64,000 bases of DNA from Henricia sp. BOLD:AAB3569. Its lineage: Eukaryota; Echinodermata; Asteroidea; Spinulosida; Echinasteridae. Where the stretch lies: contig JBBELK010000213.1 in NCBI GenBank assembly GCA_037783545.1, forward strand, positions 248,001 through 312,000, written 5' to 3'. The stretch's first letter is position 1. Each line of letters opens with the position of its first letter. A program made the position numbers and the translations under genes. Shown one piece after another: positions 48,266-61,250 of the stretch. Under the pieces are notes generated by a model, which was given only the letters and a program-made list of their open reading frames with translations, did no database searches and was not told the DNA's origin.

Positions 48266-49598
48266 CTTCCTGCCTGCTCTGCAGACCGTGGCTGTCCGTG
48301 TACTCCTGATCACTCGTGCGCATGCTCAGTCTTGTTTGGGACGGGAATTTGGTCAAAGTGTGGTCCAAACGTCGGCAAATTTGGAAGTCAAGAAATTTTC
48401 CGACGAACTTCAAATTGTGCATGCTCCAAACAGTGTATATTCCGCACTTGTCCTGAAAAATTGACAGACTTTCGCCGGGATATGGCCGAGAAATTTCAGA
48501 GTTTAGGGAAAACTGGGCTCGGGCTTCCTGCCTGCTCTGCAGACCGTGGCTGTCCGTGTACTCCTGATCACTCGTGCGCATGCTCAGTCTTGTTTGGGAC
48601 GGGAATTTGGTCAAAGTCAAGTCCAAACGTCGGCAAATTTGGAAGTCAATAAATTTTCCGACGAACTTCAAATTTTGCATGCTCCAAACAGTCTATATTC
48701 CGCACTTGTCCTGAAAAATTGACAGACTTTCGCCGGGAAATGGCCGAGAAATTTCAGAGTTTAGGGAAAACTGGGCTCGGGCTTCCTGCCTGCTCTGCAG
48801 ACCGTGGCTGTCCGTGTACTCCTGATCACTCGTTCGCATGCTCAGTCTTGTTTGGGACGGGAATTTTGTCAAAGTGTGGTCCAAACGTCGGCAAATTTGG
48901 AAGTCAAGAAATTTTCCGACGAACTTCAAATTGTGCATGCTCCAAACAGTGTATATTCCGCACTTGTCCTGAACAATTGACAGACTTTCGCCGGGAAATG
49001 GCCGAGAAATTTCAGAGTTTAGGGAAAACTGGGCTCGGGCTTCCTGCCTGCTCTGCAGACCGTGGCTGTCCGTGTACTCCTGATCACTCGTGCGCATGCT
49101 CAGTCTTGTTTGGGACGGGAATTTGGTCAAAGTGTGGTCCAAACGTCGGCAAATTTTGAAGTCAAGAAATTTTCCGACGAACTTCAAATTTTGCATGCTC
49201 CAAACAGTATATATTCCGCACTTGTCCTGAAAATTTGACAGACTTTCGCCGGGAAATGGCCGAGAAATTTCAGAGTTTAGGGAAAACTGAGCTCGGGCTT
49301 CCTGCCTGCTCTGCAGACCGTGGCTGTCCGTGTACTCCTGATCACTCGTGCGCATGCTCAGTCTTGTTTGGGACGGGAATTTGGTCAAAGTGTGGTCCAA
49401 ACGTCGGCAAATTTTGAAGACAAGAAATTTTCCGACGAACTTCAAATTTTGCATGCTCCAAACAGTATATATTCCGCACTTGTCCTGAAAATTTGACAGA
49501 CTTTCGCCGGGAAATGGCCGAGAAATTTCAGAGTTTAGGGAAAACTGAGCTCGGGCTTCCTGCCTGCTCTGCAGACCATGGCTGTCCGTGTACTCCTG

Positions 49599-50580
49599 AC
49601 TAGTGCGCATGCTCAGTCTTGTTTGGGACGGGAATTTGGTCAAAGTGTGGTCCAAACGTCGGCAAATTTGGAAGTCAAGAAATTTTCCGACGAACTTCAA
49701 ATTGTGCATGCTCCAAACAGTCTATATTCCGCACTTGTCCAGGAAAATTGACAGACTTTCGCCGGGAAATGGCCGAGAAATTTCAGAGTTTAGGGAAAAC
49801 TGGGCTCGGGCTTCCTGCCTGCTCTGCAGACCGTGGCTGTCCGTGTACTCCTGATCACTCGTGCGCATGCTCAGTCTTGTTTGGGACGGGAATTTGGTCA
49901 AAGTCAAGTCCAAACGTCGGCAAATTTGGAAGTCAAGAAATTTTCCGACGAACTTCAAATTGTGCATGCTCCAAACAGTCTATATTCCGCACTTGTCCTG
50001 AAAAATTGACAGACTTTCGCCAGGAAATGGCCGAGAAATTTCAGAGTTTAGGGAAAACTGGGCTCGGGCTTCCTGCCTGCTCTGCAGACCGTGGCTGTCC
50101 GTGTACTCCTGACTCGTGCGCATGCTCAGTCTTGTTTGGGACGGGAATTTGGTCAAAGTGTGCTCCAAACGTCGGCAAATTCGGAAGTCAATAAATTTTC
50201 CGACGAACTTCAAATTGTGCATGCTCCAAACACTGTATATTCCGCACTTGTCCTGAAAAATTGACAGACTTTCGCCGGGAAATGGCCGAGAAATTTCAGA
50301 GTTTAGGGAAAACTGGGCTCGGGCTTCCTGCCTGCTCTGCAGACCGTGGCTGTCCGTGTACTCCTGATCACTCGTGCGCATGCTCAGTCTTGTTTGGGAC
50401 GGGAATTTGGTCAAAGTGTGGTCCAAACGTCGGCAAATTTGGAGTCAAGAAATTTTCCGACGAACTTCAAATTTGGCATGCTCCAAACAGTCTATATTCC
50501 GCACTTGTCCTGGAAAATTGACAGACTTTCGCCGGGAAATGGCCGAGAAATTTCAGAGTTTAGGGAAAACTGGGCTCGAG
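49599..50580 (+). repeat. 7-monomer HOR core, unit 3
   Basis: Same ordered marks, 2,315 bp after unit 2 because extra monomers with the GAACAATTGAC allele lie between. It carries GTGTGCTCC and the AATAAA allele in its third monomer, unlike the other units. Confidence 0.88.
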
Positions 50581-51391
50581 CTTCCTGCCTGCTCTGCAGA
50601 CCGTGGCTGTCCGTGTACTCCTGACTCGTGCGCATGCTCAGTCTTGTTTGGGACGGGAATTTGGTCAACGTGTGGTCCAAACGTCGGCAAATTTGTAAGT
50701 CAAGAAATTTTCCGACGAACTTCAAATTTTGCATGCTCCAAACAGTCTATATTCCGCACTTGTCCTGACAAATTGACAGACTTTCGACGGGAAATGGCCG
50801 AGAAATTTCAGAGTTTAGGGAAAACTGGGCTCGGGCTTCCTTCCTGCTCTGCAGACCGTGGCTGTCCGTGTACTCCTGATCACTCGTGCGCATGCTCAGT
50901 CTTGTTTGGGACGGGAATTTGGTCAAAGTGTGGTCCAAACGTCGGCAAATTTTGAAGTCAAGAAATTTTCCGACGAACTTCAAATTTTGCATGCTCCAAA
51001 CAGTATATATTCCGCACTTGTCCTGAAAATTTGACAGACTTTCGCCGGGAAATGGCCGAGAAATTTCAGAGTTTAGGGAAAACTGAGCTCGGGCTTCCTG
51101 CCTGCTCTGCAGACCGTGGCTGTCCGTGTACTCCTGACTCGTGCGCATGCTCAGTCTTGTTTGGGACGGGAATTTGGTCAAAGTGTGGTCCAAACGTCGG
51201 CAAATTTGGAAGTCAATAAATTTTCCGACGAACTTCAAATTTTGCATGCTCCAAACAGTCTATATTCCGCACTTGTCCTGGAAAATTGACAGACTTTCGC
51301 CGGGAAATGGCCGAGAAATTTCAGAGTTTAGGGAAAACTGGGCTCGGGCTTCCTGCCTGCTCTGCAGACCATGGCTGTCCGTGTACTCCTG

Positions 51392-52373
51392 ACTAGTGCG
51401 CATGCTCAGTCTTGTTTGGGAAGGGAATTTGGTCAAAGTGTGGTCCAAACGTCGGCAAATTTGGAAGTCAAGAAATTTTCCGACGAACTTCAAATTGTGC
51501 ATGCTCCAAACAGTCTATATTCCGCACTTGTCCAGGAAAATTGACAGACTTTCGCCGGGAAATGGCCGAGAAATTTCAGAGTTTAGGGAAAACTGGGCTC
51601 GGGCTTCCTGCCTGCTCTGCAGACCGTGGCTGTCCGTGTACTCCTGATCACTCGTGCGCATGCTCAGTCTTGTTTGGGACGGGAATTTGGTCAAAGTCAA
51701 GTCCAAACGTCGGCAAATTTGGAAGTCAAGAAATTTTCCGACGAACTTCAAATTGTGCATGCTCCAAACAGTCTATATTCCGCACTTGTCCTGAAAAATT
51801 GACAGACTTTCGCCAGGAAATGGCCGAGAAATTTCAGAGTTTAGGGAAAACTGGGCTCGGGCTTCCTGCCTGCTCTGCAGACCGTGGCTGTCCGTGTACT
51901 CCTGACTCGTGCGCATGCTCAGTCTTGTTTGGGACGGGAATTTGGTCAAAGTGTGGTCCAAACGTCGGCAAATTCGGAAGTCAAGAAATTTTCCGACGAA
52001 CTTCAAATTGTGCATGCTCCAAACACTGTATATTCCGCACTTGTCCTGAAAAATTGACAGACTTTCGCCGGGAAATGGCCGAGAAATTTCAGAGTTTAGG
52101 GAAAACTGGGCTCGGGCTTCCTGCCTGCTCTGCAGACCGTGGCTGTCCGTGTACTCCTGATCACTCGTGCGCATGCTCAGTCTTGTTTGGGACGGGAATT
52201 TGGTCAAAGTGTGGTCCAAACGTCGGCAAATTTGGAGTCAAGAAATTTTCCGACGAACTTCAAATTTGGCATGCTCCAAACAGTCTATATTCCGCACTTG
52301 TCCTGGAAAATTGACAGACTTTCGCCGGGAAATGGCCGAGAAATTTCAGAGTTTAGGGAAAACTGGGCTCGAG
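51392..52373 (+). repeat. 7-monomer HOR core, unit 4
   Basis: Same ordered marks, 1,793 bp after unit 3. A private TTTGGGAAGGGAA change is near 51,417. Confidence 0.88.
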
Positions 52374-53099
52374 CTTCCTGCCTGCTCTGCAGACCGTGGC
52401 TGTCCGTGTACTCCTGACTCGTGCGCATGCTCAGTCTTGTTTGGGACGGGAATTTGGTCAACGTGTGGTCCAAACGTCGGCAAATTTGTAAGTCAAGAAA
52501 TTTTCCGACGAACTTCAAATTTTGCATGCTCCAAACAGTCTATATTCCGCACTTGTCCTGACAAATTGACAGACTTTCGACGGGAAATGGCCGAGAAATT
52601 TCAGAGTTTAGGGAAAACTGGGCTCGGGCTTCCTTCCTGCTCTGCAGACCGTGGCTGTCCGTGTACTCCTGATCACTCGTGCGCATGCTCAGTCTTGTTT
52701 GGGACGGGAATTTGGTCAAAGTGTGGTCCAAACGTCGGCAAATTTTGAAGTCAAGAAATTTTCCGACGAACTTCAAATTTTGCATGCTCCAAACAGTATA
52801 TATTCCGCACTTGTCCTGAAAATTTGACAGACTTTCGCCGGGAAATGGCCGAGAAATTTCAGAGTTTAGGGAAAACTGAGCTCGGGCTTCCTGCCTGCTC
52901 TGCAGACCGTGGCTGTCCGTGTACTCCTGACTCGTGCGCATGCTCAGTCTTGTTTGGGACGGGAATTTGGTCAACGTGTGGTCCAAACGTCGGCAAATTT
53001 GTAAGTCAAGAAATTTTCCGACGAACTTCAAATTTTGCATGCTCCAAACAGTCTATATTCCGCACTTGTCCTGACAAATTGACAGACTTTCGACGGGAA
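52075..53099 (+). repeat. 1,025-bp four-monomer tandem repeat, copy 1
   Basis: Matches 53,100-54,124 with the XhoI mark at 52,368 recurring at 53,393. It contains the TTTGGAGTCAAG deletion, two GTCAACGTGTGG/TTTGTAAGTC monomers and a GAGCTC monomer. Confidence 0.85.
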
Positions 53100-54124
53100 A
53101 TGGCCGAGAAATTTCAGAGTTTAGGGAAAACTGGGCTCGGGCTTCCTGCCTGCTCTGCAGACCGTGGCTGTCCGTGTACTCCTGATCACTCGTGCGCATG
53201 CTCAGTCTTGTTTGGGACGGGAATTTGGTCAAAGTGTGGTCCAAACGTCGGCAAATTTGGAGTCAAGAAATTTTCCGACGAACTTCAAATTTGGCATGCT
53301 CCAAACAGTCTATATTCCGCACTTGTCCTGGAAAATTGACAGACTTTCGCCGGGAAATGGCCGAGAAATTTCAGAGTTTAGGGAAAACTGGGCTCGAGCT
53401 TCCTGCCTGCTCTGCAGACCGTGGCTGTCCGTGTACTCCTGACTCGTGCGCATGCTCAGTCTTGTTTGGGACGGGAATTTGGTCAACGTGTGGTCCAAAC
53501 GTCGGCAAATTTGTAAGTCAAGAAATTTTCCGACGAACTTCAAATTTTGCATGCTCCAAACAGTCTATATTCCGCACTTGTCCTGACAAATTGACAGACT
53601 TTCGACGGGAAATGGCCGAGAAATTTCAGAGTTTAGGGAAAACTGGGCTCGGGCTTCCTTCCTGCTCTGCAGACCGTGGCTGTCCGTGTACTCCTGATCA
53701 CTCGTGCGCATGCTCAGTCTTGTTTGGGACGGGAATTTGGTCAAAGTGTGGTCCAAACGTCGGCAAATTTTGAAGTCAAGAAATTTTCCGACGAACTTCA
53801 AATTTTGCATGCTCCAAACAGTATATATTCCGCACTTGTCCTGAAAATTTGACAGACTTTCGCCGGGAAATGGCCGAGAAATTTCAGAGTTTAGGGAAAA
53901 CTGAGCTCGGGCTTCCTGCCTGCTCTGCAGACCGTGGCTGTCCGTGTACTCCTGACTCGTGCGCATGCTCAGTCTTGTTTGGGACGGGAATTTGGTCAAC
54001 GTGTGGTCCAAACGTCGGCAAATTTGTAAGTCAAGAAATTTTCCGACGAACTTCAAATTTTGCATGCTCCAAACAGTCTATATTCCGCACTTGTCCTGAC
54101 AAATTGACAGACTTTCGACGGGAA
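53100..54124 (+). repeat. 1,025-bp four-monomer tandem repeat, copy 2
   Basis: Second copy. Agreement ends at TTCCTTCCTGC versus TTCCTGCCTGC near 54,170. Confidence 0.85.
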
Positions 54125-55869
54125 ATGGCCGAGAAATTTCAGAGTTTAGGGAAAACTGGGCTCGGGCTTCCTTCCTGCTCTGCAGACCGTGGCTGTCCGT
54201 GTACTCCTGATCACTCGTGCGCATGCTCAGTCTTGTTTGGGACGGGAATTTGGTCAAAGTGTGGTCCAAACGTCGGCAAATTTGGAAGTCAAGAAATTTT
54301 CCGACGAACTTCAAATTGTGCATGCTCCAAACAGTGTATATTCCGCACTTGTCCTGAAAAATTGACAGACTTTCGCCGGGATATGGCCGAGAAATTTCAG
54401 AGTTTAGGGAAAACTGGGCTCGGGCTTCCTGCCTGCTCTGCAGACCGTGGCTGTCCGTGTACTCCTGATCACTCGTGCGCATGCTCAGTCTTGTTTGGGA
54501 CGGGAATTTGGTCAAAGTCAAGTCCAAACGTCGGCAAATTTGGAAGTCAATAAATTTTCCGACGAACTTCAAATTTTGCATGCTCCAAACAGTCTATATT
54601 CCGCACTTGTCCTGAAAAATTGACAGACTTTCGCCGGGAAATGGCCGAGAAATTTCAGAGTTTAGGGAAAACTGGGCTCGGGCTTCCTGCCTGCTCTGCA
54701 GACCGTGGCTGTCCGTGTACTCCTGATCACTCGTTCGCATGCTCAGTCTTGTTTGGGACGGGAATTTTGTCAAAGTGTGGTCCAAACGTCGGCAAATTTG
54801 GAAGTCAAGAAATTTTCCGACGAACTTCAAATTGTGCATGCTCCAAACAGTGTATATTCCGCACTTGTCCTGAACAATTGACAGACTTTCGCCGGGAAAT
54901 GGACGAGAAATTTCAGAGTTTAGGGAAAACTGGGCTCGGGCTTCCTGCCTGCTCTGCAGACCGTGGCTGTCCGTGTACTCCTGATCACTCGTGCGCATGC
55001 TCAGTCTTGTTTGGGACGGGAATTTGGTCAAAGTGTGGTCCAAACGTCGGCAAATTTTGAAGTCAAGAAATTTTCCGACGAACTTCAAATTTTGCATGCT
55101 CCAAACAGTATATATTCCGCACTTGTCCTGAAAATTTGACAGACTTTCGCCGGGAAATGGCCGAGAAATTTCAGAGTTTAGGGAAAACTGAGCTCGGGCT
55201 TCCTGCCTGCTCTGCAGACCGTGGCTGTCCGTGTACTCCTGATCACTCGTGCGCATGCTCAGTCTTGTTTGGGACGGGAATTTGGTCAAAGTCAAGTCCA
55301 AACGTCGGCAAATTTGGAAGTCAAGAAATTTTCCGACGAACTTCAAATTGTGCATGCTCCAAACAGTCTATATTCCGCACTTGTCCTGAAAAATTGACAG
55401 ACTTTCGCCGGGAAATGGCCGAGAAATTTCAGAGTTTAGGGAAAACTGGGCTCGGGCTTCCTGCCTGCTCTGCAGACCGTGGCTGTCCGTGTACTCCTGA
55501 CTCGTGCGCATGCTCAGTCTTGTTTGGGACGGGAATTTGGTCAAAGTGTGGTCCAAACGTCGGCAAATTCGGAAGTCAAGAAATTTTCCGACGAACTTCA
55601 AATTGTGCATGCTCCAAACACTGTATATTCCGCACTTGTCCTGAAAAATTGACAGACTTTCGCCGGGAAATGGCCGAGAAATTTCAGAGTTTAGGGAAAA
55701 CTGGGCTCGGGCTTCCTGCCTGCTCTGCAGACCGTGGCTGTCCGTGTACTCCTGATCACTCGTGCGCATGCTCAGTCTTGTTTGGGACGGGAATTTGGTC
55801 AAAGTGTGGTCCAAACGTCGGCAAATTTGGAGTCAAGAAATTTTCCGACGAACTTCAAATTTGGCATGC

Positions 55870-56382
55870 TCCAAACAGTCTATATTCCGCACTTGTCCTG
55901 GAAAATTGACAGACTTTCGCCGGGAAATGGCCGAGAAATTTCAGAGTTTAGGGAAAACTGGGCTCGAGATTCCTGCCTGCTCTGCAGACCGTGGCTGTCC
56001 GTGTACTCCTGACTCGTGCGCATGCTCAGTCTTGTTTGGGACGGGAATTTGGTCAACGTGTGGTCCAAACGTCGGCAAATTTGTAAGTCAAGAAATTTTC
56101 CGACGAACTTCAAATTTTGCATGCTCCAAACAGTCTATATTCCGCACTTGTCCTGACAAATTGACAGACTTTCGACGGGAAATGGCCGAGACATTTCAGA
56201 GTTTAGGGAAAACTGGGCTCGGGCTTCCTTCCTGCTCTGCAGACCGTGGCTGTCCGTGTACTCCTGATCACTCGTGCGCATGCTCAGTCTTGTTTGGGAC
56301 GGGAATTTGGTCAAAGTGTGGTCCAAACGTCGGCAAATTTTGAAGTCAAGAAATTTTCCGACGAACTTCAAATTTGGCATGC
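55870..56382 (+). repeat. 513-bp dimer, copy 1
   Basis: Matches 56,383-56,895, including the private GAGACATTTCAG allele at about 56,188 and 56,701. One difference is GGCTCGAGATTCC here versus GGCTCGAGCTTCC there. Confidence 0.82.
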
Positions 56383-56895
56383 TCCAAACAGTCTATATTC
56401 CGCACTTGTCCTGGAAAATTGACAGACTTTCGCCGGGAAATGGCCGAGAAATTTCAGAGTTTAGGGAAAACTGGGCTCGAGCTTCCTGCCTGCTCTGCAG
56501 ACCGTGGCTGTCCGTGTACTCCTGACTCGTGCGCATGCTCAGTCTTGTTTGGGACGGGAATTTGGTCAACGTGTGGTCCAAACGTCGGCAAATTTGTAAG
56601 TCAAGAAATTTTCCGACGAACTTCAAATTTTGCATGCTCCAAACAGTCTATATTCCGCACTTGTCCTGACAAATTGACAGACTTTCGACGGGAAATGGCC
56701 GAGACATTTCAGAGTTTAGGGAAAACTGGGCTCGGGCTTCCTTCCTGCTCTGCAGACCGTGGCTGTCCGTGTACTCCTGATCACTCGTGCGCATGCTCAG
56801 TCTTGTTTGGGACGGGAATTTGGTCAAAGTGTGGTCCAAACGTCGGCAAATTTTGAAGTCAAGAAATTTTCCGACGAACTTCAAATTTTGCATGC
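56383..56895 (+). repeat. 513-bp dimer, copy 2
   Basis: Second copy of the preceding dimer, offset 513 bp. Confidence 0.82.
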
Positions 56896-57292
56896 TCCAA
56901 ACAGTATATATTCCGCACTTGTCCTGAAAATTTGACAGACTTTCGCCGGGAAATGGCCGAGAAATTTCAGAGTTTAGGGAAAACTGAGCTCGGGCTTCCT
57001 GCCTGCTCTGCAGACCGTGGCTGTCCGTGTACTCCTGACTCGTGCGCATGCTCAGTCTTGTTTGGGACGGGAATTTGGTCAAAGTGTGGTCCAAACGTCG
57101 GCAAATTTGGAAGTCAATAAATTTTCCGACGAACTTCAAATTTTGCATGCTCCAAACAGTCTATATTCCGCACTTGTCCTGGAAAATTGACAGACTTTCG
57201 CCGGGAAATGGCCGAGAAATTTCAGAGTTTAGGGAAAACTGGGCTCGGGCTTCCTGCCTGCTCTGCAGACCATGGCTGTCCGTGTACTCCTG

Positions 57293-58274
57293 ACTAGTGC
57301 GCATGCTCAGTCTTGTTTGGGACGGGAATTTGGTCAAAGTGTGGTCCAAACGTCGGCAAATTTGGAAGTCAAGAAATTTTCCGACGAACTTCAAATTGTG
57401 CATGCTCCAAACAGTCTATATTCCGCACTTGTCCAGGAAAATTGACAGACTTTCGCCGGGAAATGGCCGAGAAATTTCAGAGTTTAGGGAAAACTGGGCT
57501 CGGGCTTCCTGCCTGCTCTGCAGACCGTGGCTGTCCGTGTACTCCTGATCACTCGTGCGCATGCTCAGTCTTGTTTGGGACGGGAATTTGGTCAAAGTCA
57601 AGTCCAAACGTCGGCAAATTTGGAAGTCAAGACATTTTCCGACGAACTTCAAATTGTGCATGCTCCAAACAGTCTATATTCCGCACTTGTCCTGAAAAAT
57701 TGACAGACTTTCGCCAGGAAATGGCCGAGAAATTTCAGAGTTTAGGGAAAACTGGGCTCGGGCTTCCTGCCTGCTCTGCAGACCGTGGCTGTCCGTGTAC
57801 TCCTGACTCGTGCGCATGCTCAGTCTTGTTTGGGACGGGAATTTGGTCAAAGTGTGGTCCAAACGTCGGCAAATTCGGAAGTCAAGAAATTTTCCGACGA
57901 ACTTCAAATTGTGCATGCTCCAAACACTGTATATTCCGCACTTGTCCTGAAAAATTGACAGACTTTCGCCGGGAAATGGCCGAGAAATTTCAGAGTTTAG
58001 GGAAAACTGGGCTCGGGCTTCCTGCCTGCTCTGCAGACCGTGGCTGTCCGTGTACTCCTGATCACTCGTGCGCATGCTCAGTCTTGTTTGGGACGGGAAT
58101 TTGGTCAAAGTGTGGTCCAAACGTCGGCAAATTTGGAGTCAAGACATTTTCCGACGAACTTCAAATTTGGCATGCTCCAAACAGTCTATATTCCGCACTT
58201 GTCCTGGAAAATTGACAGACTTTCGCCGGGAAATGGCCGAGAAATTTCAGAGTTTAGGGAAAACTGGGCTCGAG
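57293..58274 (+). repeat. 7-monomer HOR core, unit 5
   Basis: Same ordered marks, 5,901 bp after unit 4, and it shares the CAAGACATTTTCC allele with unit 2. The interval between units 4 and 5 is filled with partial copies that keep the XhoI mark but lack the SpeI mark (XhoI at 53,393, 55,963 and 56,476). Confidence 0.88.
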
Positions 58275-59498
58275 CTTCCTGCCTGCTCTGCAGACCGTGG
58301 CTGTCCGTGTACTCCTGACTCGTGCGCATGCTCAGTCTTGTTTGGGACGGGAATTTGGTCAACGTGTGGTCCAAACGTCGGCAAATTTGTAAGTCAAGAA
58401 ATTTTCCGACGAACTTCAAATTTTGCATGCTCCAAACAGTCTATATTCCGCACTTGTCCTGACAAATTGACAGACTTTCGACGGGAAATGGCCGAGAAAT
58501 TTCAGAGTTTAGGGAAAACTGGGCTCGGGCTTCCTTCCTGCTCTGCAGACCGTGGCTGTCCGTGTACTCCTGATCACTCGTGCGCATGCTCAGTCTTGTT
58601 TGGGACGGGAATTTGGTCAAAGTGTGGTCCAAACGTCGGCAAATTTGGAAGTCAAGAAATTTTCCGACGAACTTCAAATTGTGCATGCTCCAAACAGTGT
58701 ATATTCCGCACTTGTCCTGAAAAATTGACAGACTTTCGCCGGGATATGGCCGAGAAATTTCAGAGTTTAGGGAAAACTGGGCTCGGGCTTCCTGCCTGCT
58801 CTGCAGACCGTGGCTGTCCGTGTACTCCTGATCACTCGTGCGCATGCTCAGTCTTGTTTGGGACGGGAATTTGGTCAAAGTCAAGTCCAAACGTCGGCAA
58901 ATTTGGAAGTCAATAAATTTTCCGACGAACTTCAAATTTTGCATGCTCCAAACAGTCTATATTCCGCACTTGTCCTGAAAAATTGACAGACTTTCGCCGG
59001 GAAATGGCCGAGAAATTTCAGAGTTTAGGGAAAACTGGGCTCGGGCTTCCTGCCTGCTCTGCAGACCGTGGCTGTCCGTGTACTCCTGATCACTCGTTCG
59101 CATGCTCAGTCTTGTTTGGGACGGGAATTTTGTCAAAGTGTGGTCCAAACGTCGGCAAATTTGGAAGTCAAGAAATTTTCCGACGAACTTCAAATTGTGC
59201 ATGCTCCAAACAGTGTATATTCCGCACTTGTCCTGAACAATTGACAGACTTTCGCCGGGAAATGGCCGAGAAATTTCAGAGTTTAGGGAAAACTGGGCTC
59301 GGGCTTCCTGCCTGCTCTGCAGACCGTGGCTGTCCGTGTACTCCTGATCACTCGTGCGCATGCTCAGTCTTGTTTGGGACGGGAATTTGGTCAAAGTGTG
59401 GTCCAAACGTCGGCAAATTTTGAAGTCAAGAAATTTTCCGACGAACTTCAAATTTTGCATGCTCCAAACAGTATATATTCCGCACTTGTCCTGAAAAT

Positions 59499-60011
59499 TT
59501 GACAGACTTTCGCCGGGAAATGGCCGAGAAATTTCAGAGTTTAGGGAAAACTGAGCTCGGGCTTCCTGCCTGCTCTGCAGACCGTGGCTGTCCGTGTACT
59601 CCTGATCACTCGTGCGCATGCTCAGTCTTGTTTGGGACGGGAATTTGGTCAAAGTCAAGTCCAAACGTCGGCAAATTTGGAAGTCAAGAAATTTTCCGAC
59701 GAACTTCAAATTGTGCATGCTCCAAACAGTCTATATTCCGCACTTGTCCTGAAAAATTGACAGACTTTCGCCGGGAAATGGCCGAGAAATTTCAGAGTTT
59801 AGGGAAAACTGGGCTCGGGCTTCCTGCCTGCTCTGCAAACCGTGGCTGTCCGTGTACTCCTGACTCGTGCGCATGCTCAGTCTTGTTTGGGACGGGAATT
59901 TGGTCAAAGTGTGGTCCAAACGTCGGCAAATTTGGAAGTCAATAAATTTTCCGACGAACTTCAAATTTTGCATGCTCCAAACAGTCTATATTCCGCACTT
60001 GTCCTGAAAAA
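59499..60011 (+). repeat. 513-bp dimer with lost PstI site, copy 1
   Basis: Two monomers (258 and 255 bp) repeated at 60,012-60,524 with no internal difference that I can see. The private mark is CTGCAAACCG at 59,833, which destroys the otherwise almost invariant PstI site. Confidence 0.88.
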
Positions 60012-60524
60012 TTGACAGACTTTCGCCGGGAAATGGCCGAGAAATTTCAGAGTTTAGGGAAAACTGAGCTCGGGCTTCCTGCCTGCTCTGCAGACCGTGG
60101 CTGTCCGTGTACTCCTGATCACTCGTGCGCATGCTCAGTCTTGTTTGGGACGGGAATTTGGTCAAAGTCAAGTCCAAACGTCGGCAAATTTGGAAGTCAA
60201 GAAATTTTCCGACGAACTTCAAATTGTGCATGCTCCAAACAGTCTATATTCCGCACTTGTCCTGAAAAATTGACAGACTTTCGCCGGGAAATGGCCGAGA
60301 AATTTCAGAGTTTAGGGAAAACTGGGCTCGGGCTTCCTGCCTGCTCTGCAAACCGTGGCTGTCCGTGTACTCCTGACTCGTGCGCATGCTCAGTCTTGTT
60401 TGGGACGGGAATTTGGTCAAAGTGTGGTCCAAACGTCGGCAAATTTGGAAGTCAATAAATTTTCCGACGAACTTCAAATTTTGCATGCTCCAAACAGTCT
60501 ATATTCCGCACTTGTCCTGAAAAA
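60012..60524 (+). repeat. 513-bp dimer with lost PstI site, copy 2
   Basis: Second copy with CTGCAAACCG at 60,346. Only the edge base in TGAAAATTTGAC/TGAAAAATTGAC upstream differs between the copies. Confidence 0.88.
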
Positions 60525-61250
60525 TTGACAGACTTTCGCCGGGAAATGGCCGAGAAATTTCAGAGTTTAGGGAAAACTGGGCTCGGGCTTCCTGCCTGCT
60601 CTGCAGACCGTGGCTGTACGTGTACTCCTGATCACTCGTTCGCATGCTCAGTCTTGTTTGGGTCGGGAATTTTGTCAAAGTGTGGTCCAAACGTCGGCAA
60701 ATTTGGAAGTCAAGAAATTTTCCGACGAACTTCAAATTGTGCATGCTCCAAACAGTGTATATTCCGCACTTGTCCTGAAAAATTGACAGACTTTCGCCGG
60801 GAAATGGCCGAGAAATTTCAGAGTTTAGGGAAAACTGGGCTCGGGCTTCCTGCCTGCTCTGCAGACCGTGGCTGTCCGTGTACTCCTGATCACTCGTGCG
60901 CATGCTCAGTCTTGTTTGGGACGGGAATTTGGTCAAAGTGTGGTCCAAACGTCGGCAAATTTTGAAGTCAAGAAATTTTCCGACGAACTTCAAATTTTGC
61001 ATGCTCCAAACAGTATATATTCCGCACTTGTCCTGAAAATTTGACAGACTTTCGCCGGGAAATGGCCGAGAAATTTCAGAGTTTAGGGAAAACTGAGCTC
61101 GGGCTTCCTGCCTGCTCTGCAGACCGTGGCTGTCCGTGTACTCCTGACTCGTGCGCATGCTCAGTCTTGTTTGGGACGGGAATTTGGTCAAAGTGTGGTC
61201 CAAACGTCGGCAAATTTGGAAGTCAATAAATTTTCCGACGAACTTCAAAT
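60525..61250 (+). repeat. segment repeated at +1,539 bp, copy 1
   Basis: Matches 62,064-62,789 (six monomers). It begins with the CACTCGTTCGCATGC and GAATTTTGTC monomer and ends with the GAGCTC monomer. Private changes include CTGTACGTG and TTTGGGTCGGG near 60,615-60,665. Confidence 0.78.

Larger units (their letters stand above)
48300..52900 (+). repeat. large block with collinear marks at +5,901 bp, copy 1
   Basis: Several marks recur at exactly +5,901 bp (23 monomers): CAATTG at 48,974 and 54,875; CTCGAG at 50,575 and 56,476; ACTAGT at 51,392 and 57,293; CTCGAG at 52,368 and 58,269. The interior is not fully equivalent (ACTAGT at 49,599 has no partner at 55,500), so the copies are mosaic. 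Edges are approximate. Confidence 0.7.
54201..58801 (+). repeat. large block with collinear marks at -5,901 bp, copy 2
   Basis: Partner of 48,300-52,900. It contains an extra CTCGAG at 55,963 and a 513-bp doublet, and its first part is repeated again 4,363 bp downstream (CAATTG at 59,238). Confidence 0.7.
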
